The notes beneath the pieces were generated by a model. That model searched no databases. It worked only from the letters and a program-made list of their open reading frames with translations, and had not been told where the DNA came from. A DNA stretch of 64,000 nt from assembly GCA_014529385.2 (NCBI GenBank), contig CM043964.1:4086997-4150996 (forward strand), in the 5' to 3' direction. Source of the stretch: Adiantum capillus-veneris. Its lineage: Eukaryota; Streptophyta; Polypodiopsida; Polypodiales; Pteridaceae. The translations under genes were made by a program, and so were the position numbers. Position 1 is the first letter of the stretch. Every line of letters starts with the position of its first letter. Positions 10,398 through 22,411 of the stretch are shown piece by piece.

Positions 10398-12044
10398 TTT
10401 ATTCCCCAAGAGAGCTTGCAATTCCAGTCGGCTATGGAGGCTTGTATTAGGATTAGAATGGCTAAGGAGTTCAACTTAGGATTAAATTTTGCTTATGAGG
10501 GTTTGATTAGAGTGGCTTAGGAAGCTTAGAATTAAAATGCCTATGAAAGCTTTGATTAGAGTGGCTTAGCAAGCTTAGGATTAAAACGACTATGGAAGCT
10601 TTGATAAGATTAGAGTTCTCAAGGCTAATGGCTTCCTCCCCCCACTGATAATAAGAAAAAAAAGTGTGAGATCCCACTTCCTCTTTTTATATGAGCCGAC
10701 CTTGGGAGCTCTTTTGGTTTGCATGAGTAGGGACCCTTTCTATTTACAACCAACCCACTAGAAATATTGCTAGTGGGCAAGACCCTTTGGTGACATGGCA
10801 TGGCCAAGTTCGACCCGCGCAAAAATTGACAAGAGTGGTACCAAACAGGGGCATCATGGCCCGGTGAGCATTCTTTGTTTCTTTAGCGCGGTTAGATAAG
10901 CACTCTTTGGCTCCTCGCCAGCTCCTCTCTCTACCCTACACCCCTCACTGGTTGTCACCCTCCCAATTGCCTCATTTTCCTTTTTCTTTGGTTCACACCC
11001 TTATAAACTAATAGTGGCCCTTTTCCATAATGGGCGGCCATTCCCTTTGGTGATTTGGTAGTCAGGCCCTTTAAAGCACCACATTTGGCATACATAGTCA
11101 CCAAGGCACCATATTTGGTATACATATCGGGCAAAGCACTGCTCCTCCTTTCCTGTTGATGACCGTGGCACTAGGAAACCATGGGTTGCCACAGTGGACG
11201 ACCATCATTGGACAAGAAAATATATTTTCTAGTTGCCACCAAACTTGGCATATATATCGACCAAGGCATCACGGTGTTAAACCCTTTGAAGCTCATCAAG
11301 ATTTTATTGTACTTTCATGAAGGCATCACATTTGGTGACTACATCATCCAAGGCATAGCATTTGGCTCTGATGGCTCCTATGGTTAGTATAAATCAATCT
11401 AAAATTGCATTATCCGACCATGGAATGCAATTCAGTTGAAGCACTAGCTATCAATGCACTATAGGAGATGAAATTTTGAACAAGATACCATTCTAGGGAA
11501 CCTGATTGAATCTCAAAACTTTCAGATGAAGAACTGACTGAGGCGACCAAAGTGATACGAATTGGCCCCCAGTGAAACTTAAACTGGTCATATCTTGACA
11601 ACCAAAAATTTGATTGGACAAATTGGAAAGACTGACACGCTCCTCAAATTGAGCACTTCAAGCCCATGCATTCATATCATCTTTGACCCGATATCAATAG
11701 TTGCCCAATCCAGTACGGATCTGCTACTACTGACTCAAACTTTAAACTAGCATAACTTCCTATTTGTAGCTACAATTGACAAGTCACAAAGACGGGCCTC
11801 TAGAGCACTTCAAGTATTGCAATTCTAATCTAATAAACCCCAACTATGACCACTTCAAGCATAATGATTGTTAGCATTAACAAGATAACTTTTGGCACTT
11901 TAAAGCCGTAGCTAGCATACTTTTAGCTTTGAATTGGCTTGTCATCAACCCCTTATTACTACTGAATAATCTTATAGGATTCAAATAGACCTGATCTCCA
12001 TTCCTTTGCTCATTTTCTCTTCATGGAAGAGGAGATGCACAACA

Positions 12045-14545
12045 TCTACCCCCAGTCTGTGCCAACTGATCTTCAGTCTATATCTACTATAATCATTGTA
12101 AGCTACTTTCCATCAAGATCCCATAACTCGTAAGTACATGTAAAACAAAATAAGGCTTAAACTATATCATCAATGGTATAGCTCAATTATTTTGTGGCTA
12201 CCCCATCACAAATCTTGGAGCCGTAGTGGTCGTATCTCCAAAATACTCAATTATGAAAAATGTGTTTAGTGAACCTTGCCAGACTCAAGTGCTCCAGTTA
12301 ATTATGGACACGGCTTGACCATCAAGATCGATTTTGGGAACTTTGTGAAGCTCAAGTATGCCTTAGTTTGTGTGCACGCGGAATGGCCACCAAGTCCTCT
12401 ACTTCAGGTTCTGGTAGCAAAACCAGCTTAAAAGATGTAGATACTTTATCAATTGTCTAACGATGTCAACTGGAAGCTAGCCATGTAAGCTTATTGATCA
12501 TATAACCGAAAACTCTACTGACTTAGCATAAATCCAAAAACAAAACCTAGTGCCAAGTAACCTGCTACAAGAAAATAATTGACATCCTTGAATGTGCAAG
12601 TTGCCCTTTAATAGCCCCCAGGACCAAGTGGGATGATAAGAAATTGCCCCAATAATGGAGCATCATAATTCATAATACCCACATAAGCATACATTTCCTG
12701 TATCAATCAACATTAAATATTTCTGGTGTAGGTGTGCTATTCTTGGATCAAATAGTATGCAACCCGAATGCACATCCACAAGTAACCATCCGTATTGACG
12801 CTGCTTTTAAAGATCCTTACCATCCATATTCAACATGCTTTTAAAGATCCTTCGAATCTCCTGGATCAAATACCATTAAGAGGACATAGCATTGATGGGA
12901 CCCACAATATACTAGAGCATCACTTGAAGCATTGTGCAGCACACACATCCCATACACTCCTGGAAACTTAAGCTCATCATACCAGTAATCCTTAAAGGGA
13001 ATTGACTCCCTTTACTAGCAGCCAAACCATCACTAACATAAACACCATTAAAAAAGGTAGCATCAGAACCCTACCATAATTGGCATACTATCGAAGGAAA
13101 TGAAGGAACCCGTACACCTTTTCCGGTATCCATGGTGATTTAGTATCATCACCTCCTTTAGCTTCATAGACAAAAGGAAGAACCTTGGAACAATTTGGAC
13201 CTGTATTTTTGTAGGCATCTTTATTTGGTTTTTGAGTTTGATCATGTAAAATAGCTTTATCTTGTAGATGTTCATCCACAGCATCCTTGGGAAAATCACC
13301 CTTGGAAGTCTCAACATTCATCAAAACTGTAGGAGTTAGCTCCTCTTGTAGCCCATGTATAAGTGTAGATTTAAAATCCATGTTAATATCCTATTCATAA
13401 TCAACATGATCTTCGCAATCTTCAAACTCATCAATATCGTCCGCTGCTTCCTAAGCTGCATCCATGCTACTTAGAAATCCATCATAACACTACAACAGTT
13501 CATCACGCACCCCCTCTAAAGGGATTCCCTCAAGCATATCCTATGTCGGCTCATCAACCTCGTGTACTTTTTCAGGTATTGTGTATATAATAGCTTTATT
13601 GATGCAATCATCTATAGTAAACCTGTTGTTCTGCTCAGCTATAGTGTTGAAAGACCCATTAGTAGACTGTAGTGTCTCATCTTCTTGAAAGACTTTTTGA
13701 GAACATCCCATGCCAACGTCAGTAGCTTGAAAAACATTTGTTGTACAGTCTAGATCTTCATTAGAACCATTATCGAAGGTAGCTTCCATGCGAGCAATCT
13801 TTGAAAACAAATTATATATTTTTGTTTTATCATTAAATTCATTGTTTACCTTTGCTAAGTTGCTAAAAATATGGTCCTCTTAAGATGAATCTGCTACTCC
13901 CAAAGACGTATTTGCCTTGACTTTACTCCTTGCAGAAATATGCTCCCAAAATTGATCGTAATTAAGCAACTGCATCTGATCCCCGTCTCCTTTAAATAAG
14001 ACAATATGGCTTTGGTCGGTAATCTCCTTCATTGCCAACTCGATAATCCTTGAGCTTTCATGAACAAAACCATCTGCAAAATAGTCCCACTATGTGGTAT
14101 ATGTTTTTGCCAGTTCTCAAATCTTATCTGCAAAATAGTCCCACTGTGTGGTATATGTTTCTACCAGTTCTCAAATCTTATCTTTAAATTATGATGTTAC
14201 AACTTCTTCAAAAGTCAAAATCATCCGATCTTATGGAATGCCTTGGCTCTTGATGTCTGCTTTATAGCATGCAAGGAGTCCATTTGGATCATGGCCTTGA
14301 AAAATACCACACTGTTCATTTACGGCATGCCATCTCCACTACATCATCAATCTGCTTTTTCATCTTCATGGCTTTCACTTCTTCCAAACATCCCTAAAGC
14401 CCAACATGTTTGGCTGATGTGCAACTGCTAGATTTTTATCAAATCTATTGGAATTGTAGTATTCAAGAAACTACATCAATTGTTCTGCCATCTCCATCTT
14501 TACCTCCCACCCCGGCTCATTTTGTTTCGGGTTCACCACCAAGAA
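12045..14545 (-). pseudogene. Internal region with decayed reading frame of unknown function
   Basis: On the minus strand, from about 14230 to 13080, a mostly consistent reading frame can be followed through several in-frame stops. Pieces include ELAMKEITDQSHIVLFKGDG, QLLNYDQFWEHISARSKV, a long stretch 13810-13541 (FSKIARMEATFDNGSNEDLD...) and 13381-13088 (MDFKSTLIHGLQEELTPTVL...). It is acidic, Asn/Asp-rich and has no motif I recognise; a gag-like structural protein is possible from its place in an LTR element. A 63-bp tandem duplication lies at about 14071-14185. Bases 12045-13060 show nothing recognisable. Confidence 0.4.
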
Positions 14546-14815
14546 TGTCGAGGGATTTTTGTTTGAAAGGTGATCCAGTAATGTGCAAGGACTTTGGATG
14601 TAAGAGGTGCAAGAAAGGGTGTTGCAGTAGACAAAATTAATGTAGAAAAAACTTAAAAGTGACAGCTTGAACAAGATTCTAAACCTAGATTACCCAAAGA
14701 AGACACTTAACAGTGCCGTTGCTTAAATTGTGGACTTTAAGCTCCTTACATTGGTTTAATCTAACTTAATTGTCCTGCCAAGCATGCATTCTCCTTCGTT
14801 CTTCCTCTACTGATT

Positions 14816-14846
<31 letters not shown>

Positions 14847-16635
14847 TATCCCAGGAAAATAATTAATTATGGCTTATAAAGGAGATTGTGGCTTGGGTTA
14901 GCCTCCATACAATCAAGCTAATAATATTGTCTTATCAATATAGATTTAATGGATTTCCAAGATTTTGAGAAAAAGCTTGTCCGATTTTCTTCCCCGAGAG
15001 AGCTTGAAACTCCGGTTGGCTATCGGGGCTTGGCTTAAGATTAGAATGGCTAAGGAGTTTAGCTTAGGATTAGAGTTCACTTAGGAGGGTTTGATTAGAG
15101 AGGCTTAGGAAGCATAGAATTAAACCACCTATGGAAGCATTGATTACAGTGGCTTAGCAGGCTTAGGATTAAAACGACTATGAAAGCTTTGATTAGATTA
15201 GAATTCTCATGACTAATGGCTTCCTCCCCCCACTGAGAAGAAGAAAAAACATTTGAGAGCCCCCTTCCTCTTTTTATATGAGTTGACCTTGGGAGCTCTT
15301 TTGGTTTGCATGAGTAAGTGCCCTTCCTATTTATGGCCAACCTACTAGCAATAACGCTAGTGGGAAAGACCCTTTGGTGATGTGGCATGGCGGAGTTCGA
15401 ACCGTGCAAAAAATGACAAGAGTGGTACCAAAAAGGGGCGCCATGGCCCGGTGAGAATTCTTTGTTTCTTCAGTGTGGTCATCCAAGCACTCTTCGGCTC
15501 CTTGCAAGCTCTTCTCTCTTCCGTGCACCCCTTGCTGGCTGCCACCCTCCCGGTTGCCTCCTTTTCCTTTTTCTTTGGTTCACACCCTTATAAATTTAGA
15601 GTGCCCTTTTCCATAGTGGGCAGCCATGCCGTTTGGTGATTTGGTGATCTACCCCTTTAAGGCACCACATTTGGCATACATAGTCACCAAGGCACCATAT
15701 CTGGTTTACATATCAGGCAAAGCATGGCTCCTCCTTTGTTGCTGATGACCGTCACTAGGCAGCCATGGGTTGCTGAGGTGAACGACCATCATTGGACTGG
15801 AAAACACATTTTCTAGTGGGGATCGCCTTTAGTTGCCAACATACTTGTCATATATATCAACCAAGGTATTGCAATGTTAAACCCTTCAAAGATCATCAAG
15901 ATTTTAATGTACTTTCATGAAGGCATCACATTTGGTGATTACATCATCCAAGGCATAGCATGTGGCTTTGACGGCTCCCATGGTTAGTATAAACCAGTCT
16001 GAACTTCCATTGGCCGGCCATGGAATACAATTTGATTGAAGCACTAGTTATCAATGAATTACAAGAGATGAATTTTTGAACAATATACCATTTCCCAGAA
16101 CCTGATTGAAGCTCCAAACTATACAATGAAGAACTGACTGAGGCGACCAAAGTATTACGAAATTGGACCTCGATGAAACTTAAACTGGAAATATCTTGAC
16201 AACCGGAGCTCCGATTGACAAATTGGAAAGACCGACACGCTCCTCAAAGTGAGCACTTTAGGCCCATGCATTCATAACATCTTTGACTCATTATCAATAG
16301 TTGCCCAATCCAGTACAGATTTGCTACCGATTCAAACTTCAAATTGACATAAACTCCTATCTATAGCTCCAATTGAAGGGCCGCAAAGACAAGCCTGTAT
16401 AGTACTTCAAGTACTGCAGTTCTAATCAGTAAAATCCTAGCTATGACCACTTCAAACATACTCATTTTTAGCATTAACAAGAAAACTTTAGGACCTTTAA
16501 AAAGCATACTTTTAGCTTAAAATTGGTTTTTCATCAAACCCTTATTAGTGTGTTGAATAATCATATAAGATTCAAATAAACATGATGTGCAGTCCTTTGT
16601 TCATTTTCTCGTCATGGAAGCGGAGCTACATGACA
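14546..16635 (-). repeat. Right LTR (5') of the non-autonomous element
   Basis: Aligns with 9906-12044. Runs from tgtcgagggattt to ctacatgaca, with a 28-bp GA array at 14819-14846. The two copies differ by many substitutions and small indels. Confidence 0.7.
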
Positions 16636-17239
16636 GCGTAGAGGTGCATACACAAGGATGTACATGTGAGAGTGTGAGTTATAGAGCTTGATTAGGTGTT
16701 TGTTTACAAGTGTCCTCTAGGTTGACCCTTGCTTTGTAGTTATCACGTTACGAAAAGGAAAATGCTTCTATGTGGCCAAACCTAGAGAGAGGTGATATTA
16801 TACAATGATTTGGGATTTGAATTTTTATAATATGGGTGGTTTATTTGGTTAGGCTAGATGCAACAAGAAAAAAATATACAAAATTACAAGGTATTGCTAC
16901 TTATGGCCACAAGTCTTCTTGGTGATACACCGACACATCGTCCGCCGGTGAAGGTGCTCTCTATCTTTGAAGTTGGCTGAGGCATGCCTTTGGCATCATC
17001 TTGTCGCTTAAAACTCCTTAGATGCTATTTTGATGGTAACTCTCTTGTCATGGTAGTCAACTTTCGTTGTCAAGGAATGCATGTATTTATGTATGCAAGA
17101 GCACCTATGTGTGTGGGATGAAAATTAGTTACTTTCAGCTCATGGGTTGACTCAAGAGGATTTAGAGGTAATTGTCATCATGAAAATGTGCATGTGTGTG
17201 TACGCTCTTGGTGTGACTGTGTGTGTGTTTGTAAGAAGA

Positions 17240-17271
<32 letters not shown>

Positions 17272-17472
17272 TGAATTATCGTCTACGGAGGTCATATATG
17301 ACCCATGGGACCAAAAACACATTACAACAATTTCCTTTAGTGCAGTCTGATACATATCAATTAAGGATTGAGGGTCCATCAAGAGGGTAGAGTAGAGAAA
17401 AAGAGAAAACAAAAACCTAAGGAGGGTCGGCTGAGGGGAGAGCCGGTTTGGGTTTTTTCTACTCCTGGATGA
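16636..17472. other. Unassigned 0.8-kb stretch with short GA array
   Basis: I see no transposon protein motif here. A short GA run is at 17241-17264. It may be the 3' untranslated part of the decayed frame that follows on the minus strand. Confidence 0.35.
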
Positions 17473-18275
17473 TCACTTTGCCACCCCGGTAGACTGCCCA
17501 TTTTCCTTTCTTACATGCTTCATGCATATTCTTGAGCTTGCTTTACTCTTGAGTTGATTAATCATCAATTCTTCATTAATCCAAAGCTTTTTTCCCTTGA
17601 GAAGTCGAGATTGACATAGCAGGTTTAGACGCACATCTTTGTCCTTGAAAGTGAGTATGCAATGCTCATGTGGCACATGTCTATGTGTATCGTTGATCCA
17701 GACAGTAGTTTTGGGCTTGATGTTAACAGGTTGAAGAGTGATATTGAGCTTAATGATTGCTTCCTAGAGGGTGTCCTCCATGGTACACCACGGTGAGTGA
17801 AGCCATGTATTCTTGATCTTGAGGCCAAGAGATTCTTGTAGCCGGAATTCTCGTAGGGTTTCATGTATCTTTGTGTCAATCTTCTTATGTGTTGCTTCAT
17901 GTGATTCTTTCTACACTGCCATGACAATTTCAACCAGTGAGGCTTCGACCGAGTGTGAATTTTCAAGCAGAGTTTGGCTCTCTACTTCATTCACATATTC
18001 AATCTTGTGTAGACATTCTTTTAATCTTTCATTCTCCCCGACGAGTTCTTGAATATGAGCCTCCAGGGCTCTACTTCGTGCTTCTTGGCAGGCGGCAAGT
18101 TCCTTCTTTGGTGCCGCTGCCACCGCAAGAGAGCTCTTGCATGCAGTAGGGGTACCAAAGGATGACATCAAGCCAGGAATTTTTGTTGGGCACACAGTAG
18201 TCTGTGAGATCAAGGTCTTATGCTGATTTAAACTTTTTGGAGGCAATAAGCCATGTTTTGTGTAAGCGGGTTAAA
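17473..18275 (-). pseudogene. Decayed coiled-coil protein of unknown function, probably transposon-linked
   Basis: One minus-strand frame can be followed for about 258 codons through two TAG codons. The N-terminus is LPPKSLNQHKTLISQ. A heptad-rich coiled coil (EARSRALEAHIQELVGENER, then LKECLHKIEYVNEVESQTLL) follows at roughly residues 55-100. The C-terminal part reads VWINDTHRHVPHEHCILTFK and SRLLKGKKLWINEELMINQL. A nucleic-acid-binding ORF1-like or gag-like protein would fit a coiled coil followed by a compact domain, but I do not recognise the family and no RT is nearby. No ATG is obvious at the upstream end. Confidence 0.4.
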
Positions 18276-18566
18276 AGGTATCGACAAGCAGAGGGTGGGG
18301 ATTGGGTTCGATGGGCTGAGAGAGAGGGAGATAAAAACGACCTTATGCTGCTAACGAGAAAGTCACCACAGATGTAGTAGACACCCTGTTGTTGATGAGT
18401 ATGTCGTAGCAAGAAACACGCAAGCTTGGGTGACGAGTAGATTATAGCAGAAAATGTGCAGGCTTGGGCATGCGGTAGAGCTTGGGCATTAACGCCCCCC
18501 ACAAGGCTGCCCTTGCCCCCGAGGGGAGACGCACAGGGGTTGAGGCTGAGGCATAGGGCTCGACAA

Positions 18567-18686
<120 letters not shown>

Positions 18687-18741
18687 ATGGATTTACAGCA
18701 AGGGAGAGAGAGAAAGAGAGAGGACAAAGAGGTGGTGGGTT

Positions 18742-18744
<3 letters not shown>

Positions 18745-18832
<88 letters not shown>
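18745..18832. repeat. (GA)n microsatellite, about 88 bp
   Basis: Second GA array, separated from the first by 62 bp of purine-rich sequence, so both probably descend from one larger simple-repeat tract. Confidence 0.95.
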
Positions 18833-18834
<2 letters not shown>

Positions 18835-19062
18835 CAAGGAGGCCCCTCCCTTATACTTTATTGACTTTAGCATCATTATTGGCCATCCCATTTTCAAACT
18901 AGAAGATATTATATAACTTAGATAAATAAAGAGTGGAGCTCGTGGGAAGAAAATTATGGAAAAGGAAAACGCTCTTGAGGGAGGAGCCCCATGGAAAGAA
19001 AAAAAAGAGAGGAAAAGAAGATGCTTTTGGCTTTGCCATTGCTTGGCCATAATGCATCCTCT

Positions 19063-19458
19063 TTACCATCCATCCCATGGAAAACTCCCGCCAAGAAATT
19101 TATGTGAAACCACAAAACTTTCAGCGGTCGTTCCTCCATGATGCATTGAAAATTTACCGTCAAGTGTGTTCCAAGAGACAATTGGGCCAAAATTTGAAAA
19201 TCGGTCCTCAATATGAAGACGTATCCTGTACAAAGAAATTTTTGGGTTAGCTTTCACATCACCTATTGTCACATTCACGCCTGGACATGCTCCATAAAAT
19301 TTGTGAGATGAATTGTTTGCCACTTTCACCATCCGACCATGATCTGTGTCCATTGGCCATTTCCACTTGTTGTAGAGACTCTTTGATATAATGTTTATTT
19401 CTGAACCATCGTCAATCAAGGCAACAAATGGCTCTTCAACATCACCTACCTTGACCAA
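19063..19458 (-). pseudogene. Retropepsin-like protease N-terminal half (gypsy remnant)
   Basis: The minus strand encodes VEEPFVALIDDGSEINIISK, then LYNKWKWPMDTDHGRMVKVA, YGACPGVNVTIGDVKANP. DDGSE is the active-site box of retropepsin-like gypsy proteases (normally D-S/T/G-G) and the YGACPxVxVTIGDV continuation fits the same family as the RT at 7474-8200. After about residue 75 the expected ILGxPYI half is missing and the sequence no longer resembles protease. That missing half is present at 9283-9590, so these may be two ends of one element. Confidence 0.6.
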
Positions 19459-19742
19459 AGTTTTTGTAGTAGCCCTTGCCTAGTGATTTTGTGAATAGTG
19501 GCTTCTAGGAATGGCTTAAACTTCTCCATCATCATTTGAAAAATGCGCTTGCTTCACTCTCCCAGTGGGATTGGTAGCATCTTACCACAACTTCATCATC
19601 CTCGTCTCGCGACTATAACCCTTGTGTCTTAAATTTTTTGCCTTCAGCCTGTGGACAAGCAACCTCAACAATATTTTGCCTCTTTCTCTTGATGATTTAA
19701 ATGATCTCCTCATGGAATTCATGTGTTTGCAATGCCAAGGAC

Positions 19743-20057
19743 CTATCCCAGAATAAACTCAATCGTGCTATTCAAAATCCTCTCCTTCAAGACTTTCTTT
19801 AAATCTTTAGCAACCTTCATAGAAGATTCTAGTTTATAAGTTGGGCCTTTTGGATTACCTTTTGTTGGATCTTTCTTCTTTTCTATTGTAGAATCCTCCA
19901 TGAGTACTTCAAGTGGAGATGCTCCTTGTGTTCGGGGTGTTTGGGAAGGCATTGAGTTGCTTATTTCCCCATTTATAGAATCTATTTTTGATGGTCTTTC
20001 ATCATCCTTCTCACATTGGAGAGGGGAAATGGGGGAGCATATCCGGAACAACAACAA
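19743..20057 (-). pseudogene. Gag C-terminal spacer of the gypsy remnant
   Basis: The minus strand contains KGNPKGPTYKLESSMKVAKD and LKKVLKERILNSTIEFILG. The KGPxYKLxSxxxxAxDLKKVxEERILNS pattern is a segment just before the protease in the same gypsy family. It is upstream of the protease half at 19063-19458, in the expected order. Between them (19459-19742) the frame is broken. The start is uncertain. Confidence 0.5.
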
Positions 20058-22411
20058 AGGCCTCTCTATAGATCACTAGGGTATCCACACAACACCCTAT
20101 CCTCTAAAAAACACCTTCTTCAAAAACACACCTTACACTAGCATACCACCACCTTCTCTTTTCCCAATGCCTACACACTTCATAAGTCCACCACACAACA
20201 CACACCTATTTCCATGGTCTCTCTCTACCCTTACACACACCCACACTTGCTTAATCTCACTCTCTCATACAAAACACCGATGGTCCAGGGGGCACACACA
20301 TCCACACTGTCGGCACCATAGGGGAAACACCAGAGTAGGAGAAAGAGAAGAGGAGAAAGAGGAAACAAAGTAGAATCGGGAAATAGTGGCTTGATTACAC
20401 TTTAAGAGGCATGTACAAATCTTGGAATGCCATCACAATGGCCATTTTCAAGAAAAAATACAAAGGGGATTGAAAAACACACTCCTCTACCAAGAAATTT
20501 CACTCTGTAGGCTTCAAACAGCACAAAAAAATCCCCCATTTCATTCAAAGAATGGATTTTATAGTGGGGGGGTCTTCAACTTGGGAAATTACTTTATTAT
20601 TTTCCCATCTCGCATCCCAATTTGAAGACTTAGGAAGGGGGAAGCCGCTTTGCTTCCATTTGCTCTCCTTGGCTTGTGCTCTTGAGGGGGAGGGGGGACA
20701 CTTGCAACATCGCTAGTGCCCTAGCCATTTCTTTCTTTCTTTATTTTGATTTCCCTCTTTCTACCTTGGGAACTCTCCCCTTTACCCATTTTGTCTTGCA
20801 CTACTCTCATTTTCCCTCCCCTTGCTTTGACTCATGCTTGGACTACTCTTTAAGTGGGTCTTTGATTTCCCTCTTTGACCGTCCTTGACCCGTTCCCCCC
20901 TCCCCCCCTCTCTCTCACTTCCTCTCTCTAGACCATCACTTTGCCTTGCCCGGACACTTCACCCCATAGGACTCGTCCCATCCTCCCATATGCTTCAATA
21001 TCTTCGCAACCGCTATTCCGTTCAAAGAGCTTTTCATTCTTGTTGAGTCTGTATGATGCATACCTTGCTCTAGAACCCTGTCAAGGTCAAAAAAATGCTA
21101 GATGATACGGTTCCCTATGGGATCAGCTTGACCCATAACAGGCCCCCGACAAATTGTCAACTGGCCACTGGCCATAACTTGCTATCCAGAGCTCTGATTA
21201 GCAATCCAAAAAGACATGCACGCTCCATAATTTGATCTTTACACATCTATCCGCCACTTACATCCCCTCTAGCCATCTGCCCCCAACTGCCCTATCCGTC
21301 AAGGGTCTGCTAAACCTTTTAACTTTGGAGTGCAATATCTTACAGATCGGGGTTCGATTTGACGATCTGTCTAGACCGTCTTCTAGAGGACCTCAAACAC
21401 TTCATTCGAGACCACTGACTTAGCACTTTGAGCACCTTTACTTGATATTGCATCAGGAGCCTTCTTGGGGCCTTTTTGGTCGAAAAAACCGCACTACTAA
21501 GCATACATTTTGGCTACCATCAGTGTGCCCAAGGACTCCATACCTGCTCTAACCTTCTGCATTGCCACTCTCTATAGCCTTAGCATGGCATAGACCACTT
21601 TCTTGCATAGACCAACTTTGGCTGCACCAACATCTGCACTTCTCTTCTACAATAGACTCATTTTGTTGGCATTTTGTAATGTAGGTATGCAGTGAAAATG
21701 GGTCCACTGGATCATTCCATCCTATTTCTCGGCAAATGTAAACCCTTGTCTCATGTAGGATCTCCTTCAAGGATTTCATTGATGTGATCACGATCGTGTG
21801 ATTACATTAATAGGACTAGTAATTACACAAAAAAACACGTGATCACGTTAATTGTCAACGTGACTTTCAAAATGACCTTCTTAAACCCATAGAGCCGGTT
21901 AGACTACTGAGTAAGAGCATATTCACTGAGGGTTCAACCGGGGTTCTATATTTTCCCGATGTGACCGATAGGTAAAAGGCATTGCCCAAGAAAATAAAGA
22001 AGCCCGGTGGTCATAATTATATATAGTAAACCTTGTGCTTACCGTGGTGCTTTGACTAGGAAAATCCTTGGGGAGTGTATCCCAATGCCGGGTAAAATCC
22101 TCTCCTTGTGAGCTAACCTAAGGTTATAGAGTCACAGGTCCTTTGTTTTGGGCCAAATGTGATTCTTAATTTGGTAATTACTCTCTTTGCGACGAAGCCA
22201 TTGGTCCAAATGAGGGATGCAATTGGTTTTAGAAGATGAGCATATGCAAATGACGAGTCGATAGTCAAGGGTTGGATGACCTATACTAGTGTATTGGGCA
22301 TATAAATATCCTTGAAGTCTTGCATTTTTCACCATCATAGATTTAATTTAATATACATTGTCACTGCACAATATAAGAGCTATAGTCCTTAATTGGGTGA
22401 AAATAGCTTTT
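20058..22411. other. Unassigned flank of the G1 nest
   Basis: Pyrimidine-rich tracts (20400-20950) and low-complexity CA/CT stretches (20100-20300) without coding potential. A block near 21160-21230 (cataacttgctatccagagctctgatt) distantly resembles text repeated in the LTRs of the 9906-16635 element. No gene is supported. Confidence 0.35.

Larger units (their letters stand above)
9906..12044 (-). repeat. Left LTR (3') of the non-autonomous element
   Basis: Runs from tgttgggggattt to ggagatgcacaaca. It aligns throughout with 14546-16635, including the GA array and the paired gene-sized blocks ending in ctcattttctc. It carries an extra inverted repeat at 10289-10397 that is absent from the other copy. 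Confidence 0.7.
9906..16635 (-). mobile_element. Large non-autonomous LTR element (LARD-like), minus strand
   Basis: Two alignable direct repeats of about 2.1 kb (9906-12044 and 14546-16635) start with tgt(t/c)g and end with aca, flanking 2.5 kb of internal sequence. A purine run (gggggtaga on the minus strand, 12045-12053) sits inside the left repeat, suggesting minus orientation with the left repeat as 3' LTR. No RT, RNase H or integrase is visible. The flanking five bases (tgcat and gcgta) do not match, so the target duplication is not confirmed. The repeats are clearly diverged, so this is an old insertion. Confidence 0.7.

Noticed and set aside
9901-16640. Target duplication for the 9906-16635 element
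   Set aside because: Flanks tgcat and gcgta do not match; I did not force a duplication.
20040-20370. Similarity between 20040-20370 and 61870-62160 (ccggaac, cctctctatag, ctagg blocks, CA-rich text)
   Set aside because: Only short scattered matches in low-complexity sequence; not enough to call paired LTRs of one element.
21780-21870. Palindromic text around gatcacgatcgtgtgatt and cacgtgatcacgtt
   Set aside because: Short, imperfect, single occurrence; could be chance in AT-rich sequence.
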